Below, one piece after another: positions 10,496 to 24,800 of a stretch of DNA of 64,000 nucleotides. Origin of the DNA: Archegozetes longisetosus (Eukaryota; Arthropoda; Arachnida; Sarcoptiformes; Trhypochthoniidae). Every line of letters starts with the position of its first letter. Positions within the stretch are counted from its first letter, which is position 1. The stretch covers positions 15,438,090 to 15,502,089 of the forward strand of contig JAEMBT020000008.1 of NCBI GenBank assembly GCA_018873245.2. The letters are read 5' to 3'. The position numbers and the translations under genes were made by a program. A model generated the notes under the pieces. The model searched no databases, was not told where the DNA came from, and worked only from the letters and a program-made list of their open reading frames with translations.

Positions 10496-13400
10496 TTCAA
10501 ATACAACTAAAATTGTATTATATAGAGTTTATTACAGCGAACAGTCAGTCAAAGGAACTACAGATACCGGTGACAGGAGTTGATGATTCATTCACTTCAA
10601 TTTGCGACACATCTACACAAAGTGTTTCTCTATTTTAATCCAAATATGTTATTACTTCACAAAAGTACGTGAATATTGATATACAATTTTTATGTATTTA
10701 TAATGACTCTATTTCTAAAAGTCATTCCATTTAGAGGTACAACACTTGACAATATTCTAGTTAAATTGATATCAAATTAGTATTAATCCAACGATAGTCG
10801 ATATGAAGTACGTTCATACTACTGATGACTTAAGTGAAACTCAATCAATTCAATATAAGTTTGCAATACGTGTCAGTTCAGTAATTAATAAGAGTCATAA
10901 TGTTATACAAATAAGCGTCAAAGTCATAAAATATTAATAGAACCCAAGTTGTGCTGATTTAGCAATAGACGTTGAGTAAAAGTAGTCTTATCTTATCGTT
11001 GTTGAGGTGTTCGAGCGTTTCATCAGACTATGATTGTTGTCAAGCCTACAATTGACTGCTTATTAAAGCACAACACTTATCAATGATTTTCCAATTAATA
11101 TTGATCCAAAATTACGCTTAATCACATATTGCAAACAGTTGTGGTTGTAACTAATCAAAGTGAATTACAATATAAAAATAGTTGAAAAATACGGAAAACA
11201 AACAAAACTTCAGTTTGATATTTGTTAGAGTAATTCGATATTTAGATAACACAATTTCATATATAACGTTTCATATATAGAATACAATACATTGAGCATA
11301 ACTTTGATAAGGCACGAGGTGCAACTATTTAAGATTTTTCATAAATGTTAAGTGCCGAATGCCACCCAAACCAATTTGTCACAATGCCAAATAATTGCAA
11401 CTCCAAATACAACATGCTTAATAAAAGCTTTTATTGGTGTCATACAACTGGACAAATCTTCAGTTCAATATCATCCATAAGTATTAAACTCTTCAAGCTT
11501 TATTTCATTTCTATTCTAAGTTTATGGCAAAAAAATTTCTAAATTTTCTGTCACATAAATAAAAGCGTTCAACTTGCTCGAAATCTATAATCCGAATAAT
11601 TGACAATCAATTGATTTTCTCTTCAAAAGCTTCGAACATGTTTCCAAAGCTTACCACAAATGAGCTTTTTTGTGTTAAGTCTATCGTAGAGTTAGTCAGA
11701 CTCCAAAATATTTAATACAAATGATTTTAATGATCATTTGCAGGTCAAGACCAAAGACCAAAGGTTATGTTTGAATACGCTTTAACTGAAACATGGAATG
11801 ATTCGAAAATTCAATTTCAAAGTTTATTCGTCATAGCGAAAAAGCTTTGATTATAACATTTGATAAAGCATTTGGCTCTAGTTATACAGTGCATGAATCA
11901 AGTTCAGTACCCAAATGTATTAATCCATTAATCCACTGCTTTTATACTACAACAATCTGATGGATTATTGAATGCTGATTCACACGTGATTGAAGTGTAG
12001 CACTACATACTTCTTAAATATATTTCTATTATCTTACCACGTCTCACCCAAATCCTATAAGATGTGATCATTTGGATTTTGCAAACAAATTAAACAAAAT
12101 CTACAAGTTCGAATCAGAATGCGTTAAGTTATACATTTGCAAAACTCAAAAATAAAAATGTGCTAATTTTGTGAAATATTAGTTGAGCATATAGTTTAAT
12201 TTGAAGTGAAATTCGGTAAACGTTTAATCCTTGAATCGTCACATATAATAGTCTGACTAAAAAAATATATGTTTGAAACAATAATAGAGAATACAAGTGA
12301 AGTTTTGATAACAAATAAAAAACACAGTAATAGAACTTGAGCTCTACACATAAAGAGCGGAGCTTAATGAGAACTAAATTAACTTGTAGACTAAATGGAA
12401 CACAGGATGTTTATAGGTGTCTCAGCGTAAATCTTGTTTTATGTGAATCATACTAATTTTGAGTAAACAGAAATGACTTTCTACTTCAAACTTGTGTTTC
12501 ATTTGCTGTTATTCTTGTAAAAACATAGAAACGCATATCGACTGTTGAATAAGTCTATAAAACTTTTCATTACATATGTTTTCAATGGTATTAATGCATC
12601 AAATTATTGATTATTTTATTGTACGTTTCAATTGAATGCTTTGAAATGATTCAAACAAACAAGAAACTGTGAAAACAAGAGCTTTCAACGTTAGCCTTGT
12701 AGAGCACGCGATTATTAAATTCAAACTTCTTTCGCCTTTGCGATTTACTTGTCAAATAAGTCAAGTCTTTAACTATTTGCTTTTGTAGATCACATTTCGC
12801 ATTTAAAAGCCTTGACTATGTTTCAAATTATTCTTCATTTTTTTCAAAGGATTAAATCTTTTAAAGCAAGCCTTCATCGTAGGCATCATTATGGATGTCG
12901 GCTAGATTGTTGCAAATCATGCTCATGTTTCAGACCCAGTTTAGAATAGGCTTAGCTTAGCAGTCAACGGAAACACATTGGTGGTACGTCTAATCTAAAC
13001 TTAATTATAAAACATTATTAGAGAGCGTGATCAGCAACAATAAGGCGACATCACAGTGAAGCCTTAAATATATTTGAATTCTTAACTCAACTTAATTGGT
13101 TTATTATTGAACTCAATACTGAAGCCAAATAATTAATTCATGCCATTTGACTTGTAAATAGTAGATCTTAATGAAAGCATACTAATCGAAAGTATGATAT
13201 TCATGACCAGGTTGTAGCTACAAAGAAGCGTTCGAACTGCACTCACATTTTTCAAAGCATTGCAAATCCAAATGTTTATTAAGAATAATCTTAAAATTTG
13301 CTTTATTTTTCAGCCTATCTTGTGACCAATTAATTGATAAATATTATAAACAGTAAAATTGACTTATTTAAATAATAAGTTTATGGTATCATTTGAAATA

Positions 13401-13927
13401 TTGAACCGGAGCTGACTAAACTGAGTTTGCTAGCTACGCCGCTAGTTGTGATTAATATTAAATTTGAGTGTTAAACCACAAGCTTTCCTATAGCACGTTT
13501 GACAAGCCTCCAAGTATTTAAATTAGTATTGTATTATTCAGGAATAGTCTAAAATTTACATAATTAAGCTATTCATAGTCAAATGCTAAAGTTAAATTAT
13601 GAGCTGACCTAACTCATTAATTTAATATAAATGTTTGACTCGCAGCTAAACCTAATGAGTGCAGCACTTGTGCGCTGCTGACAAATCACACTTTTAGAAT
13701 ATGATATTAACATAAACTATGTCAAAAAATGGCACGTTATTCAAAACATCTCAAATTATTTTTACATTCTGCAAAACAATTCGATTGACATAATTATTGT
13801 TGAAAATATGTTGTCATATGTTATGATTACTTGTAAACATGCTTTGATCAGGAATCTAACCAGTTGAATAAGAGGAAAAATATTGAAATTTTCAACATTT
13901 TAGTGCTGGCCTCATGTTCTGTCACTA
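10496..13927. other. Intergenic region, no supported feature
   Basis: About 3.4 kb of AT-rich DNA between the divergently placed MGAT4 and holocarboxylase synthetase genes. Promoters of both genes should lie at its edges. Only short, low-complexity reading frames are present, and no repeat, RNA gene or transposon end was recognised by eye. Confidence 0.5.
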
Positions 13928-15534
13928 ATGATAAGGCGTATATACTCAGTTAATTCGAAGAGTTGGTCATATTTTAAGAATAATTTATTAGTTATTGATA
14001 GAAGCTTAAATTATTATTCCACAAACAAACTTAATTCTCATTTGAAATCGGGTCCAAAAATGAGTAAATCATTGATTAACATATTGATTGTGTTCAACAG
14101 TAATAAAAAAATGGCATTCGATTGTCATCAAAACAAACGAATTATTTGTTTAATTCAATGAAGTCATCGATTAACGAAATGACGGGCTTCGACAGATATA
14201 CCATCTATAATATGAGTGCAGACGAATTGCAATCGAGTGATTCATGGCTTAGAAGCACCGCTTTTGTCATTCAAATCAATCAAAAATTAAATGACGATCT
14301 GATAAAATTGTCTCAATTCAACGGAACTCTTATTAAGTTCGGAATCAATGACCTTTTAATTGATTGTAATCAAGACAATTATAATAACAATGTATTGAAG
14401 TTTAACTTGGAATATTTTAAACAACAAATGAGTACTCATTTCAATATCAATTATCAAAAGGATTTAAATGATTGTTTAAACCAATTAAGTTTTGATGAGA
14501 AAAATGAATCGAAAGTGTATTTAATAACAAAAGATAATAATGACTCGCATTTTATTGAATCGCATAAACAATTTTTGGAATCGAAGATACGATTAGTTGA
14601 TGAAAAATCTATTGATTCAGAGACTTGTCTATCAAATGAATGGTCCACTGAGTCAAAAATGGATTTAATAGTGAACGCAAATTTAGAAAACATATCATTC
14701 GATGCGAAAACTTATTTTTCAAACCTGAAAACTACAAAAATTGGTCATTCACTGGTATTCACGGACATAACAGACTCAACCATGACTTTAATCGAGTCCT
14801 TCCGTGGTATCGATGGCTTCGTTGCGATCGCGAACCAACAAATGAAAGGTCGCGGACGTAATCGAAACGAATGGCTTTCACCAAAAGGCTGTGCGATGTT
14901 TACGGCTCAGCTGTCAATACCTCTTAACTCAAACATTGGTCAAAAGTTAGGTTTTGTTCAACACTTGGCCGCACTCTCAGTCATAAAAGCAATTACTACT
15001 ATTCCCGGTTACGAAGATCTTGATATACGAGTCAAATGGCCGAATGATGTCTTTTGCAATAGAACGAAATCCAAATTGAGTGGTATTTTAGTGACTTCTT
15101 TGATATGCGGAAATAAAGTCAATGTTTTGATCGGTTGTGGTACTAACGTATATAATAGTCGGCCCTCTCTCTGCCTGAACGATGTCATCGATAATTATAA
15201 TAACGAATCGCTGACTAGTAAATTAGAATATATTAAATGCGAAGAAGTAATAGCTCGAACGTTGACTCAATTGGAAATATTGTTGTCAACTTTCGAGCAA
15301 AAAGGTGGCATTGAAATTATTAAGCAGTTGTACACAAAGCATTGGATGCATAGCGGAGAATCTATTAAGTTACATGATAATCATACTGAGAGAGTGGTGA
15401 TGATTGAAGGCCTCGATAATGACGGGTATTTACAGGTGAGAGATCGTTTCAATGGTCTCGTACTATCATTACATCCGGACGGCAATAGGTTTGATATGTT
15501 GCATAATTTGATGATTAGTCGAACTGAACATTAA
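13928..15534 (+). CDS. HLCS: Holocarboxylase synthetase / biotin-protein ligase, one frame break
   Basis: Activates biotin with ATP and attaches it to carboxylases; in animals it works in both cytosol and mitochondria. The long frame 14158-15534 holds the biotin-ligase domain: the biotinyl-AMP loop KGRGRNRNEWLSPKG (about 14845-14889), FVQHLAALSV, RVKWPNDVFCN with the lysine motif, SGILVTS, and IGCGTNV. N-terminal FDRYTIY fits the BPL_N region of animal HLCS. Sequence similar to the start of BPL_N (INILIVFN, about 14075-14098) is in a different frame. The two frames would join if the seven-A run 14105-14111 had one more A, and no GT-AG intron joins them sensibly. In the upstream frame ATG 13928 starts a basic, Ser/Tyr/Asn-rich leader resembling a mitochondrial presequence, and ATG 14060 (MSKSLINILIVF) could start a cytosolic form. 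If the upstream frame is not used, translation begins at ATG 14158 (458 residues). An AATAAA lies at 15748. Confidence 0.88.
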
Positions 15535-17275
15535 CATTGAATTTAGTTATTTTAATAGATGGTTAGAGTGTAGGCGATAATTGAGCAAATATTGCTTAGT
15601 ATTCAACTCATAATTCAACAAAAAACGGGTTAAAAGCAGGCATTCTTTCATCAATAATGCAACAGTAAATAAGATTATTATTTTAAGTACACATAGGGTT
15701 CAGAGTGCCTTCTCATGAACCGAATGAACTCTTATTAATGATCTTTTAATAAATACATAATCAAGACATCGATTTTCTTTGTCTTTGCTTCAAAACTTAA
15801 TTTAAATCATATAAAGCTTTCAGAGTATAACTATTTTATGATAATTTTCTCTAATGTATTTAAATTCAGATTATTTATTGGTTTTGAATTTTATTTTTGT
15901 CTCCGAATTATTTGTTGAATTTGAAAAGTTAAAAATAAAAAATTTAAATCTGACCCATTATTTTAATAAAAGGTATGGTAATATATGAGAAATATTAAAT
16001 TTGACACGAAAAGGGAACAAAACGTGAGTCTGGGTCTGAATTAGCCATCTCAGTGAGTCTACCTTATCCTCATCTCGATCTGAACTTGAAAATGAAATGA
16101 TCAAAGTTTAGGTATAGATATGGCTATCGAATTACAGCATCATTTGCTCACTTATTTCATGGCTTTTTATTTAATTATCAGTTTATTCAGTATTAATGCG
16201 CTCGAGGCAATTAAGTTATGAATGAGAGAACATAATAACTGTAATTAATCATGAAAATTGATTTTGAGGCATTCTCAATTGGCCTGAGGCTAACTATTTT
16301 TGCTTGTTTTAATGTTAATGTGATTTATTGTTATAACTTATATAACTGTTGCATTGCATTGAAAATTTGATTTTAAATTAAAAATAAGGTCACATACGGA
16401 TGGAAACCTCTCTAAGGCAACATTTATGAACCACCTCTTCAAAAGTCATACATATATAGTAGAAAATAAATGTTTATTTTAAAGCCTTTAACATTTTCCC
16501 AAACAGTTTTCAATTTTTGTCATTAAAAATAGATTTGGTCTTATTTTAAGCTTAAGATGTTTTCCATTCTATTTTGGTAGTAATTGTTTATTTAAGTTGA
16601 TATAATCGATTACTGGTGATAGTTGTTACGGCTTCATTAGGACATGTTCAGTATCTTCTGTTTTGATCATTCATATTGGCAACTATTCTGATTAGTATAT
16701 TTTTATTGAATGTAATTTTTGACCTATATTTGCAAATATATATATAAATTGAAACTGTCATACAATAACTTATATTTGATTGCTGTATTTCATTGATTTT
16801 ATTTGTGAGAATAGGCACATATACCGCTTCAGACACTCAATATTTAGACTCATTTCTATGAAAAGATCCAAAACATTTTCCGCATGACTTAACTTCATCT
16901 CTAATAAGTATATGATGAAAATAGAGTCTGTAATTTGTATTATAAGCCAAGATGTTCATTCAAATTCTATATGAATTGTGTTTCACAAGAGCCACAATAT
17001 TGATTCTCCACAGCCATCAAAAATCTATTTCTTCACGCATTGATCTTTTTTGGAACTTTTCATTTTTAATGTCGATGATCTCAATGGATAGACATTTATC
17101 TGTCTATCTATAATTTGAAGGACTTGAACCACCAATCAATAGAAACATGACTTGATTTTTTTTAAATAGGTTCAGTTCTTCAATTTCTCACAAATCAAAT
17201 CTTTGAGGATATAATTTAAGATTTTTTGCTTTTTGTTTAACCGAATTTTGAGCTAAGCAAACGTTTTCATTTAAT

Positions 17276-17299
17276 GAGAGAGAGAGAGAGAGAGAGAGA
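17276..17299. repeat. (GA)n microsatellite
   Basis: About twelve uninterrupted GA units in the gene-poor region. It is a simple repeat with no other features. Confidence 0.9.
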
Positions 17300-20200
17300 T
17301 TGGGGATTGAAACTATTGTAGAGGAATTTGACAGGTCTTTGACTGTAAGACAAATCATTTTCCTATCCTTACCATTGCCTATAAATGTTTATATTTAGCA
17401 AAAGTGCAAACAACTGAACAAATTTGACTTGAATTGAGGTTCTGGAACAAGAATAAGTCTATGAAGAGCTAAACGGGATTCAATGTTTTAACTTTTATCT
17501 TCTGTATAACTTGAGTGCAATTATTAGTGGATTGAATGGTAAGAACATAAAGAAACAAAAGAAACGACTACTTAACAAAGGATTCAATTGACAGATATAA
17601 AAGAAAGATAAACGTTTGAATGATAATTTAATTTTATTGAATTGAGAGATTTAAACAACAATTAATAAGTCAATGCCGTCTCTGTACCCATTTGTAAGAT
17701 TTTGATTACTTGTTTCTTATAACAATTCAAAGCGATTAATATTTGAATTTAAAATGAACAAAATCTTATATATTGTTATTAATGTTGATGTATATGTTGA
17801 GAGACCCTATCATTTACGAACGATCGCTTAAACTGGAGATGGGCAAACATATATCTTTAGTGGTGGTATAATTTGTTTAGAATAATTGATGCTGTTATAT
17901 ATCAACTTAACAAGTGATGGCTTTCTAAAATACCTAGCTCAAAATAAGGGGTTAGAAAAAAACTGTTTTTAAACTTGTCTGTGAGAACAAGTATTGAAGT
18001 GTTCACAAGTGACATATGATTTTCTAATCATCTCATTTGTTCTGATTATTAGATTCAAACAAACAGATTAATCACTTATCTATTAATAACTTAAGACATG
18101 CAACAAGATGATAAATTCTCATAAATAATATGTTTGGACAACAATAGCATCATTTATTCGTAATTATTTAAATAGTATATGACAAAATTTAGACCTCAAC
18201 CAATCATTATTAGAGTGAATATTAAGCTTAATCTTGCTCTTCTTTCATCATCTAGTGAAAAGTTAATTGTTATTCTTCTCATTTCATGTGAAAATCTTAA
18301 TTAATTTATTTAAACTCAATGCTAATTAGCTTTTATATGCGAAACGTTTTGTGTTCACACAAATGTGCGTCAACGGCAAATGCTTTAATGAATTAACCCA
18401 ATGCCCTTTTCCATGACAGAAAAAGTGAACCAGTCGATCACCTTTTCCCTAATACATTCATTTACTTAATTAACAATCATTTCTTTTTGATCAAGCAATT
18501 TCAACTTATTTTTAAATACCAACTTTAGTATGAGATCTCTGTAATAGTTGGAGATCATGCTTAGATTCATAAGTTTGGGTTAGGTTTTAAATTACATTAT
18601 TATTTTCAACCTAAAATGAAACATTTTTGCTGAATGCGCACTCAACTTGACTTATAAACTATCTCTAATGAGCGTAATTAATATAACAAAAAGCTGACTA
18701 AAAGCATATTTTTTGCTCTATTACCTCATTATAATGTGATGATTGTGATGACTTGTAAATCTCAAACTACGTTGACTAAGAATATTTTTTGCAGTCAAGT
18801 GTTAATACTTTGAAGCTTAAATCAGGACTCGTGTGCTAAGAAATTTGAAAGAACTCAATATTTTGTTCAGTTTTAAGGCTAAGCTATAGTTGTTGACCGT
18901 TCACAGGAGATATATATTTTTACTGACAATTATTCAGACTTAAGATAAGCTAAAAGTAGCCGCACCAGTATTAGGAATCTTGATTCTCACACATCAACAG
19001 ATAAAGAGTTAAGCCAATGAAATATTACTTTTTCATTGAAACTTAGTTGTGATAATCGTTGACAGAAATGATTGCTGAGAGTATTTAACTGACAAATTGA
19101 ATGTCACATTTGATGTAAGTGTCTCATATGATTCAGCATTTAATTGATAAACCGAATTAAGTTGATTAGAGCTAACCTATTTTAATCTTCTAACTACCAA
19201 AATTTGAAATGTTTCAAATTTAATTTAATATTCAGACTTAATCCTTTAGTATTGTACCTTGATATACCGGTAATATTTGAATTTTTAGTAAAATTCAATA
19301 GTGCTCACTAATCGAGTTTTCCAAAGTTATCAAGTTTTCAACAGAATTGAATTGACTTGTCCGCAACTTCAACCCTTATCTCTCGTCTTCTCTTTTTCGA
19401 AGTGCGGATTATGTATATGTTAAATATGAGGTCATATAAAAAGAAATAACGTTTAATTGTGTTATAATTAGCGGATTTACTAACAAACTAATCGGTTATC
19501 CGTTAAGTTTGGTAAACAGAGTTATTAGAATATCTGAAATTGAATCATATTTTAATAGGACGTAAAACTGTTTAGTAATTATGTGCTCAAATTACAAGGA
19601 AGAGACTTGTTATTATAACTCTATTATAGAAGTTTAAACAATCTTACAATTACTGTCCATATACTATGAATTATTAACGTTTGCTTCTTTCATTACTTGT
19701 AAATTAAACCAAAAATTATAACGTTTGGTCGCATTTATCTATTATGTTATTCAAGACAATATTCAATACATATTATTAAGGCTTTTCAGGTACCAAAAGG
19801 ATTAACGCCCAAACTATGCCACAATTATTGCCATACAACTCGCCGTAATATTGTTCGAGTCATCGGACTTAGTAGAACAGCTGATACGTTTGGGACAGTT
19901 ATAGGATTTAACTTTACTGACATACATAACACATTGATTCGAAACTGAGTCGTCACTCACATGCTATTAACACGAAACACATTTTTTATCACTTTATAAT
20001 GCAAGCGATGCAGCATTTATAGCGTAATTGTTGACACTATCATGGAATCGGGCAAACATAAGGCAATTTGGAGCTTTTGTTTGGAAGATTGACAAGGATA
20101 AACGGAGAACACGTCTATCACGTTGCCTTACTTTTTTTAATAGACTGTATTATTTGCGGTGCACGTGAGTTATGAAACAAACCAACTTTTATCTACCTTC

Positions 20201-21686
20201 AAATCTCAAAACAAACATAATTGCATTTGATTATTAGTTATCGATCAAAAAACCAAATCGATAGTATCCTGTTGATGTTAAATTGTTATTTAATTATAAA
20301 ATTTGCAGAAACACAAGTCCATTATTTATGACAAATGATATATTTATTATTTCTTCTCCTAAAGAGCGAAAGAGCCGAATAACAGAAAAGTTGAACAACT
20401 TTTGATCTGATGGAACGATTTTGTGAACTAAATCGAATCTGAATGAGAAAAGTTATAATAGATGTTAAATATAAGTTTTTGAAAACAAATTATAAGCCCA
20501 TATTATTTGGTCAATAGTTTGGCAATTATGGCAGTCTATTTTGCAGCAATTAATCATTTTCAATAAGGCATTAATTGAATGGCACTCTTAAGGGTATATA
20601 AACAGCTGTATCTATGTCTAACTGTCAAAAGTGTAGGATAAATGAATTTTCTCATTTTGTTTCTTTTTCGATCTCATATTTTTTATATTCCTGATGATGA
20701 ATCGTCTCTCATATTCAATGAATATTCAAGAAATCAGTTTTAAAGTAATGAATTTATGAAAACATGTTTATGAACAAAAAAATTCAATACTATTTATAAA
20801 TCTGTTCTTCATTTATTGTTTCTATTTAAATATTAAACAAATTGTGGGAATACTTGTCAAACGTTTACATTATGTTTATTATTTTAACACTAACTGAATA
20901 TTTGCTAGTTATCAAATTAGTTAGAAAAGCCATATTACAATATTTAGCAATTATTGTCGAACAAAAGTACTCCTTACAAACTCTTTTTTATGGCCTACTA
21001 GTGGACCACGAACTCACAACTTTAATATTAGCTTCTATGCCAATACGTCATAAGTGCCATACAAGTGGGCCGCTACAGGAAAAAGTTTGAAAGTCTCTGG
21101 TTAATAGTACATAAATAACTCTGACTTTGATAACTATTTCGAGTCTTGATTCGAAATGAATTTTGTTGTTTTGACTTATCTGATTATTATTTTGAATTCT
21201 GCTCATAAATTTCATTAATACATGTTTTTAGATGGGATTTATCTCTGATCTAAATTAAATTCATAAATATAGAGCTAACCAGTTGGAGAAATTGGTTGTC
21301 AGATATTTTGAAGTATCTGAAGGAATTTAAAATAGTTAACAGTATAGTTGTGATCACCCACTCATAGATAGGTATTGTATACGTTAGATATTGACGCATA
21401 GATTTGAAAAAGCAACTCAAATGAGGTTTGCTCACATTTTTGAGGTCCTTCACATTGGCAATGACTGGGTCTGACCCAAATAGCTTTGATGCCAGAGAAG
21501 GAGCTTCTTCTTTCATTCTTTTATATATGTAAAATACTGCTTACCATTCTAGTCCCTTTTCAGTTCAACTCAAATGCACGAATTGCACAACGTTTCATTT
21601 GCTAACGATAGTTATTTCATGCAAATACCGATTACTCTACCTGTGAATACCTTTTAGCTAAATAGCAGGTGAATCACTTACGCATT

Positions 21687-21690
<4 letters not shown>

Positions 21691-21745
<55 letters not shown>
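21691..21745. repeat. (CT)n microsatellite, 55 bp
   Basis: An uninterrupted CT run of about 27 units, the longest perfect microsatellite in the window. It is likely to be length-polymorphic and prone to assembly error. Confidence 0.95.
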
Positions 21746-21749
<4 letters not shown>

Positions 21750-24189
21750 ACATCAAAATAAAGTGCCGCGAATTGAAAACCTTTAAATTGAACTCCTATT
21801 TTGTTAATGGATTTTCTTGAAATAAAGTTTTTAATAGCTATTTTATTAGATAATAAATATAACTTTTGAACAAGAAAAAGAGTGCACTTTCAACCAATTC
21901 TAATACTGAACTGTTAAGAGGATTTCTTAATATATCTCCAAATATTAACTTATCATTTGTTTTATGAGATGAAAGATTAACTTTAAAAAAGAATTTATTT
22001 ATCAGTTATGATGTATTAAACTATATTTAGAACGATGGTTTTTCTCTTTCTCTATCTAAATATTGTCTAGAAATGCAATATGATTGTTGAATAATTGGTA
22101 ACATGTCATTATACCTGTATTAGTACTACTTATACCAATACTAGTCATTGTCGTTATTCTTTATAACTCTTTATAATTTCTTTATAACTTAAATGCAGCT
22201 AAATTATGCTCAAATTTATGACAGTACAATTAATGGCTGCAATTCTTCTGATCAAAATGTCAACAAAACTAATTTTAATTAAGAAGACTAATTGAAAGTA
22301 TAATTATCTTTAATTTGTAAAAGAGATAACATAATAAGGGCCGTACCCTTTCATGAAGAGTCTGTTTTCTTATCTAGACTTTAACTGATAGTCTACTAAC
22401 TTAAACTTGACTGCCTCTAATTCTGGTCTTTTCCGCTTTTGCCAATTACAACAATATAATAACTGTTGGATTAGTTTTGTTTTTTATCTACTCTTAATAA
22501 GATCTCCTTTTTTGGCTGCAAAAGTGAACCGCTTTTCATCTTTAACAGATTAAGGCGAAAAAGTGCCACAACTACCGCAACAATTGCCACAACCATTGTG
22601 AAGAACGCTTTTTTAGAAGTCAGAACAACAGGTTCTTCACTCAATCTTCTACTGTCTTGAAAACCCCTTTATGCCAGATTTATCTTACGACAAAATCAAT
22701 GCTACAAATGTATAATTAGCTCTTGAAGCAAGTCAATTTCCAACAGATTCCTACTGTAAATCCATAGCTGACACACAAACTAGTCATAAGATTTCTCTGG
22801 ATTCATTCTTCATATCTGGATAAAACTCTCGTCAGTCATTCTTCTGGTTAAAGTCTAGTAGTGTTAAGAGCTTAATAGTAAGTAGTATTGTAAGTCTGAC
22901 GGTCAATGCCATCTCACTTCTCTCTCACTGTCTCACCACTTCACCACTCAGCCCACTTCTGGGTCATTGAATGCATCGATTAAAATACACAATGTATTCT
23001 GTATTATCTTTATTAATAAAAATTAGTTTCTTCTAGAATTAGACTTTTTTTTCAATCATTGTTTTATAAAGAAAAAGATAGACTTCTATTATTGATCACT
23101 ATCGATCAGTTGTATGTAATGTCAAATTCATTCAATAATAATTAGATAACTATTCTATTGTGTATTGTATAGCGTTTATTCGGTCCTTATCTCAATTTTT
23201 AGATTTTTCCTTCAGATAATTAAAGCAAATGAATTCATACGTTAAAACTTGATTACAATTATACCAGAAAGTATACTGTTTTTAGAAAAATATCAATTTA
23301 CATTTATTCAGCTCAATATAACTTATCAGTTTGAATATAGGCACAAATGCTATTTCGTGAACCAATTGAGCTCAATCTTTCACACTTCAATTACTACTTA
23401 AATTCGTTTTCTTTTTTATTTCGCAGCTGCCTTTCAGATGAGTTTTTGCTTCAAATATCTTATTTATTTAATTATTCATGAAGACTGTTCGGGTGATTAG
23501 TCTATCTATATTTATAATGATTTCATTAAGCGTTTAATCTCAATTAGCTGCCGCCCAAAATCTTTTGATTACAGTGATCGTGACTAGACCGTGATCAATA
23601 ACTAAATATATATACATTTCAAACCTTAACAAAACTCAAAAACAAAAACATAATGAAAACTAAAAATCTTTAAGCTTTTATTTTAGATAACATAAATACA
23701 AGTTACTTAATAGTAATAGATTGCTATTTAAATTGATCTGAATTTTGTTTTTCTGTGCTTTTCTTATTTGTTTGAACTTTCTTTTCTTATGGTTGGGTCA
23801 GCGCTGTTGTGTCTGTTGCGTCTGTTGTGTGCTATATCTAATCCAAAACAACATTACAGATACCACACAATAGCATTCGCACCGCAATAAATTATGCGTA
23901 AAAAAGTTAAAACTATTTTAAATTAACCAAAAGCTAAAAATTTGATGTGAACGAAAAGGTCATTATCTACTTGTTCAAAATTAGAAATCAATTTACTATA
24001 AGTTGAGTTAACATAATAATAAATGGTTTAATCTAAAATGTATTACAAAAGTTTAGTGTTTGTTCACATCGCCCAAAGAGGATAGTTATAATTGTAAATG
24101 AGTTTAATAAAAGGCATATGTTTAGTGACTTATGATTGGGTCAATTATACTTTATGATTTCCGGTGAAAAACACAAATACAATAAATTA

Positions 24190-24800
24190 ACATAACATAA
24201 TGCAGATATTTTTCTTTGGTGTGGCCACCAATGTATTTCAAAATGTTCAGGTCACAAACTTTAGCTAACATTGTACTGAGCCTACAGTTTGAGTAAACAT
24301 AATACTGACCTAAATCTATTCCCGAAACTCATCTTCGAATCCCTCTTATCTAACTATTTCTCAATCAAATTCGAGAGAATAAACCTGAACATAACTCAAC
24401 TCTAACTTACTGTTCAGTCTGGTGTCGAAGTTTGCCAAATACTTTACCCGTTCGGATGTGGGACATTGTACCGACTTCTTTAAGGGTCCAATAAATGAAG
24501 ATAATAGTAAATAATATATTCGTTGATTCCAGGCTTTCGCTATTGGCCCACATAATAGCGGTCTCATCCTTACAGGTAATGAACATTTGGCGTATTTTCA
24601 AACTGGTTTCTGGATCTGATCGCATATAACTATTTCATAGACCCTAAACAGTATAATATTTGAATATTAGCCCAACAACTCCGGCATCACTTTTGACTAC
24701 TTCTCTAAAGTGAATGTGACCGATCAAGACGTTTATGAGATGAGCCCAATATAAAAGCATTGCTTTACCAATCTTATCCTCTTCTTTCCTTCATCAACCA
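24190..24800 (-). other. Coding-like island of unknown identity, strand uncertain
   Basis: This segment is visibly richer in G+C than its surroundings. Its longest minus-strand frame (24625-24407) contains stretches such as SDPETSLKIRQMFITCKDE. It ends ...RHQTEQ at a consensus donor GTAAGT, and 68 nt further on an AG leads into an in-frame continuation (DSKMSFGNRFR) before another GT; that spacing matches real introns here. A second minus-strand frame just upstream (about 24660-24785) reads like protein (LLYWAHLINVLIGHIHFREV) but runs into stops before the next exon. Plus-strand frames also look plausible in places (for example LVSKFAKYFTRSDVGH), so neither strand nor gene is settled. It may be a decayed gene, a transposon relic or chance. 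No family was recognised. Confidence 0.25.

Noticed and set aside
14158-14163. A 64- or 74-nt intron ending at 14163 to explain the HLCS frame change
   Set aside because: The 64-nt version leads to a stop, and the 74-nt version uses a poor donor and deletes a segment whose residues fit the family; a one-base difference in the A-run explains the data better.
17050-17130. A possible tRNA, because the minus strand contains GGTTCAAGTCC like a T-loop
   Set aside because: No acceptor stem, D-arm or anticodon arm could be built around it.
21250-21516. Minus-strand frame of 88 codons in the gene desert
   Set aside because: It reads partly like protein but has no family match by eye and no convincing splice partners; kept only as a mention in the desert entry.
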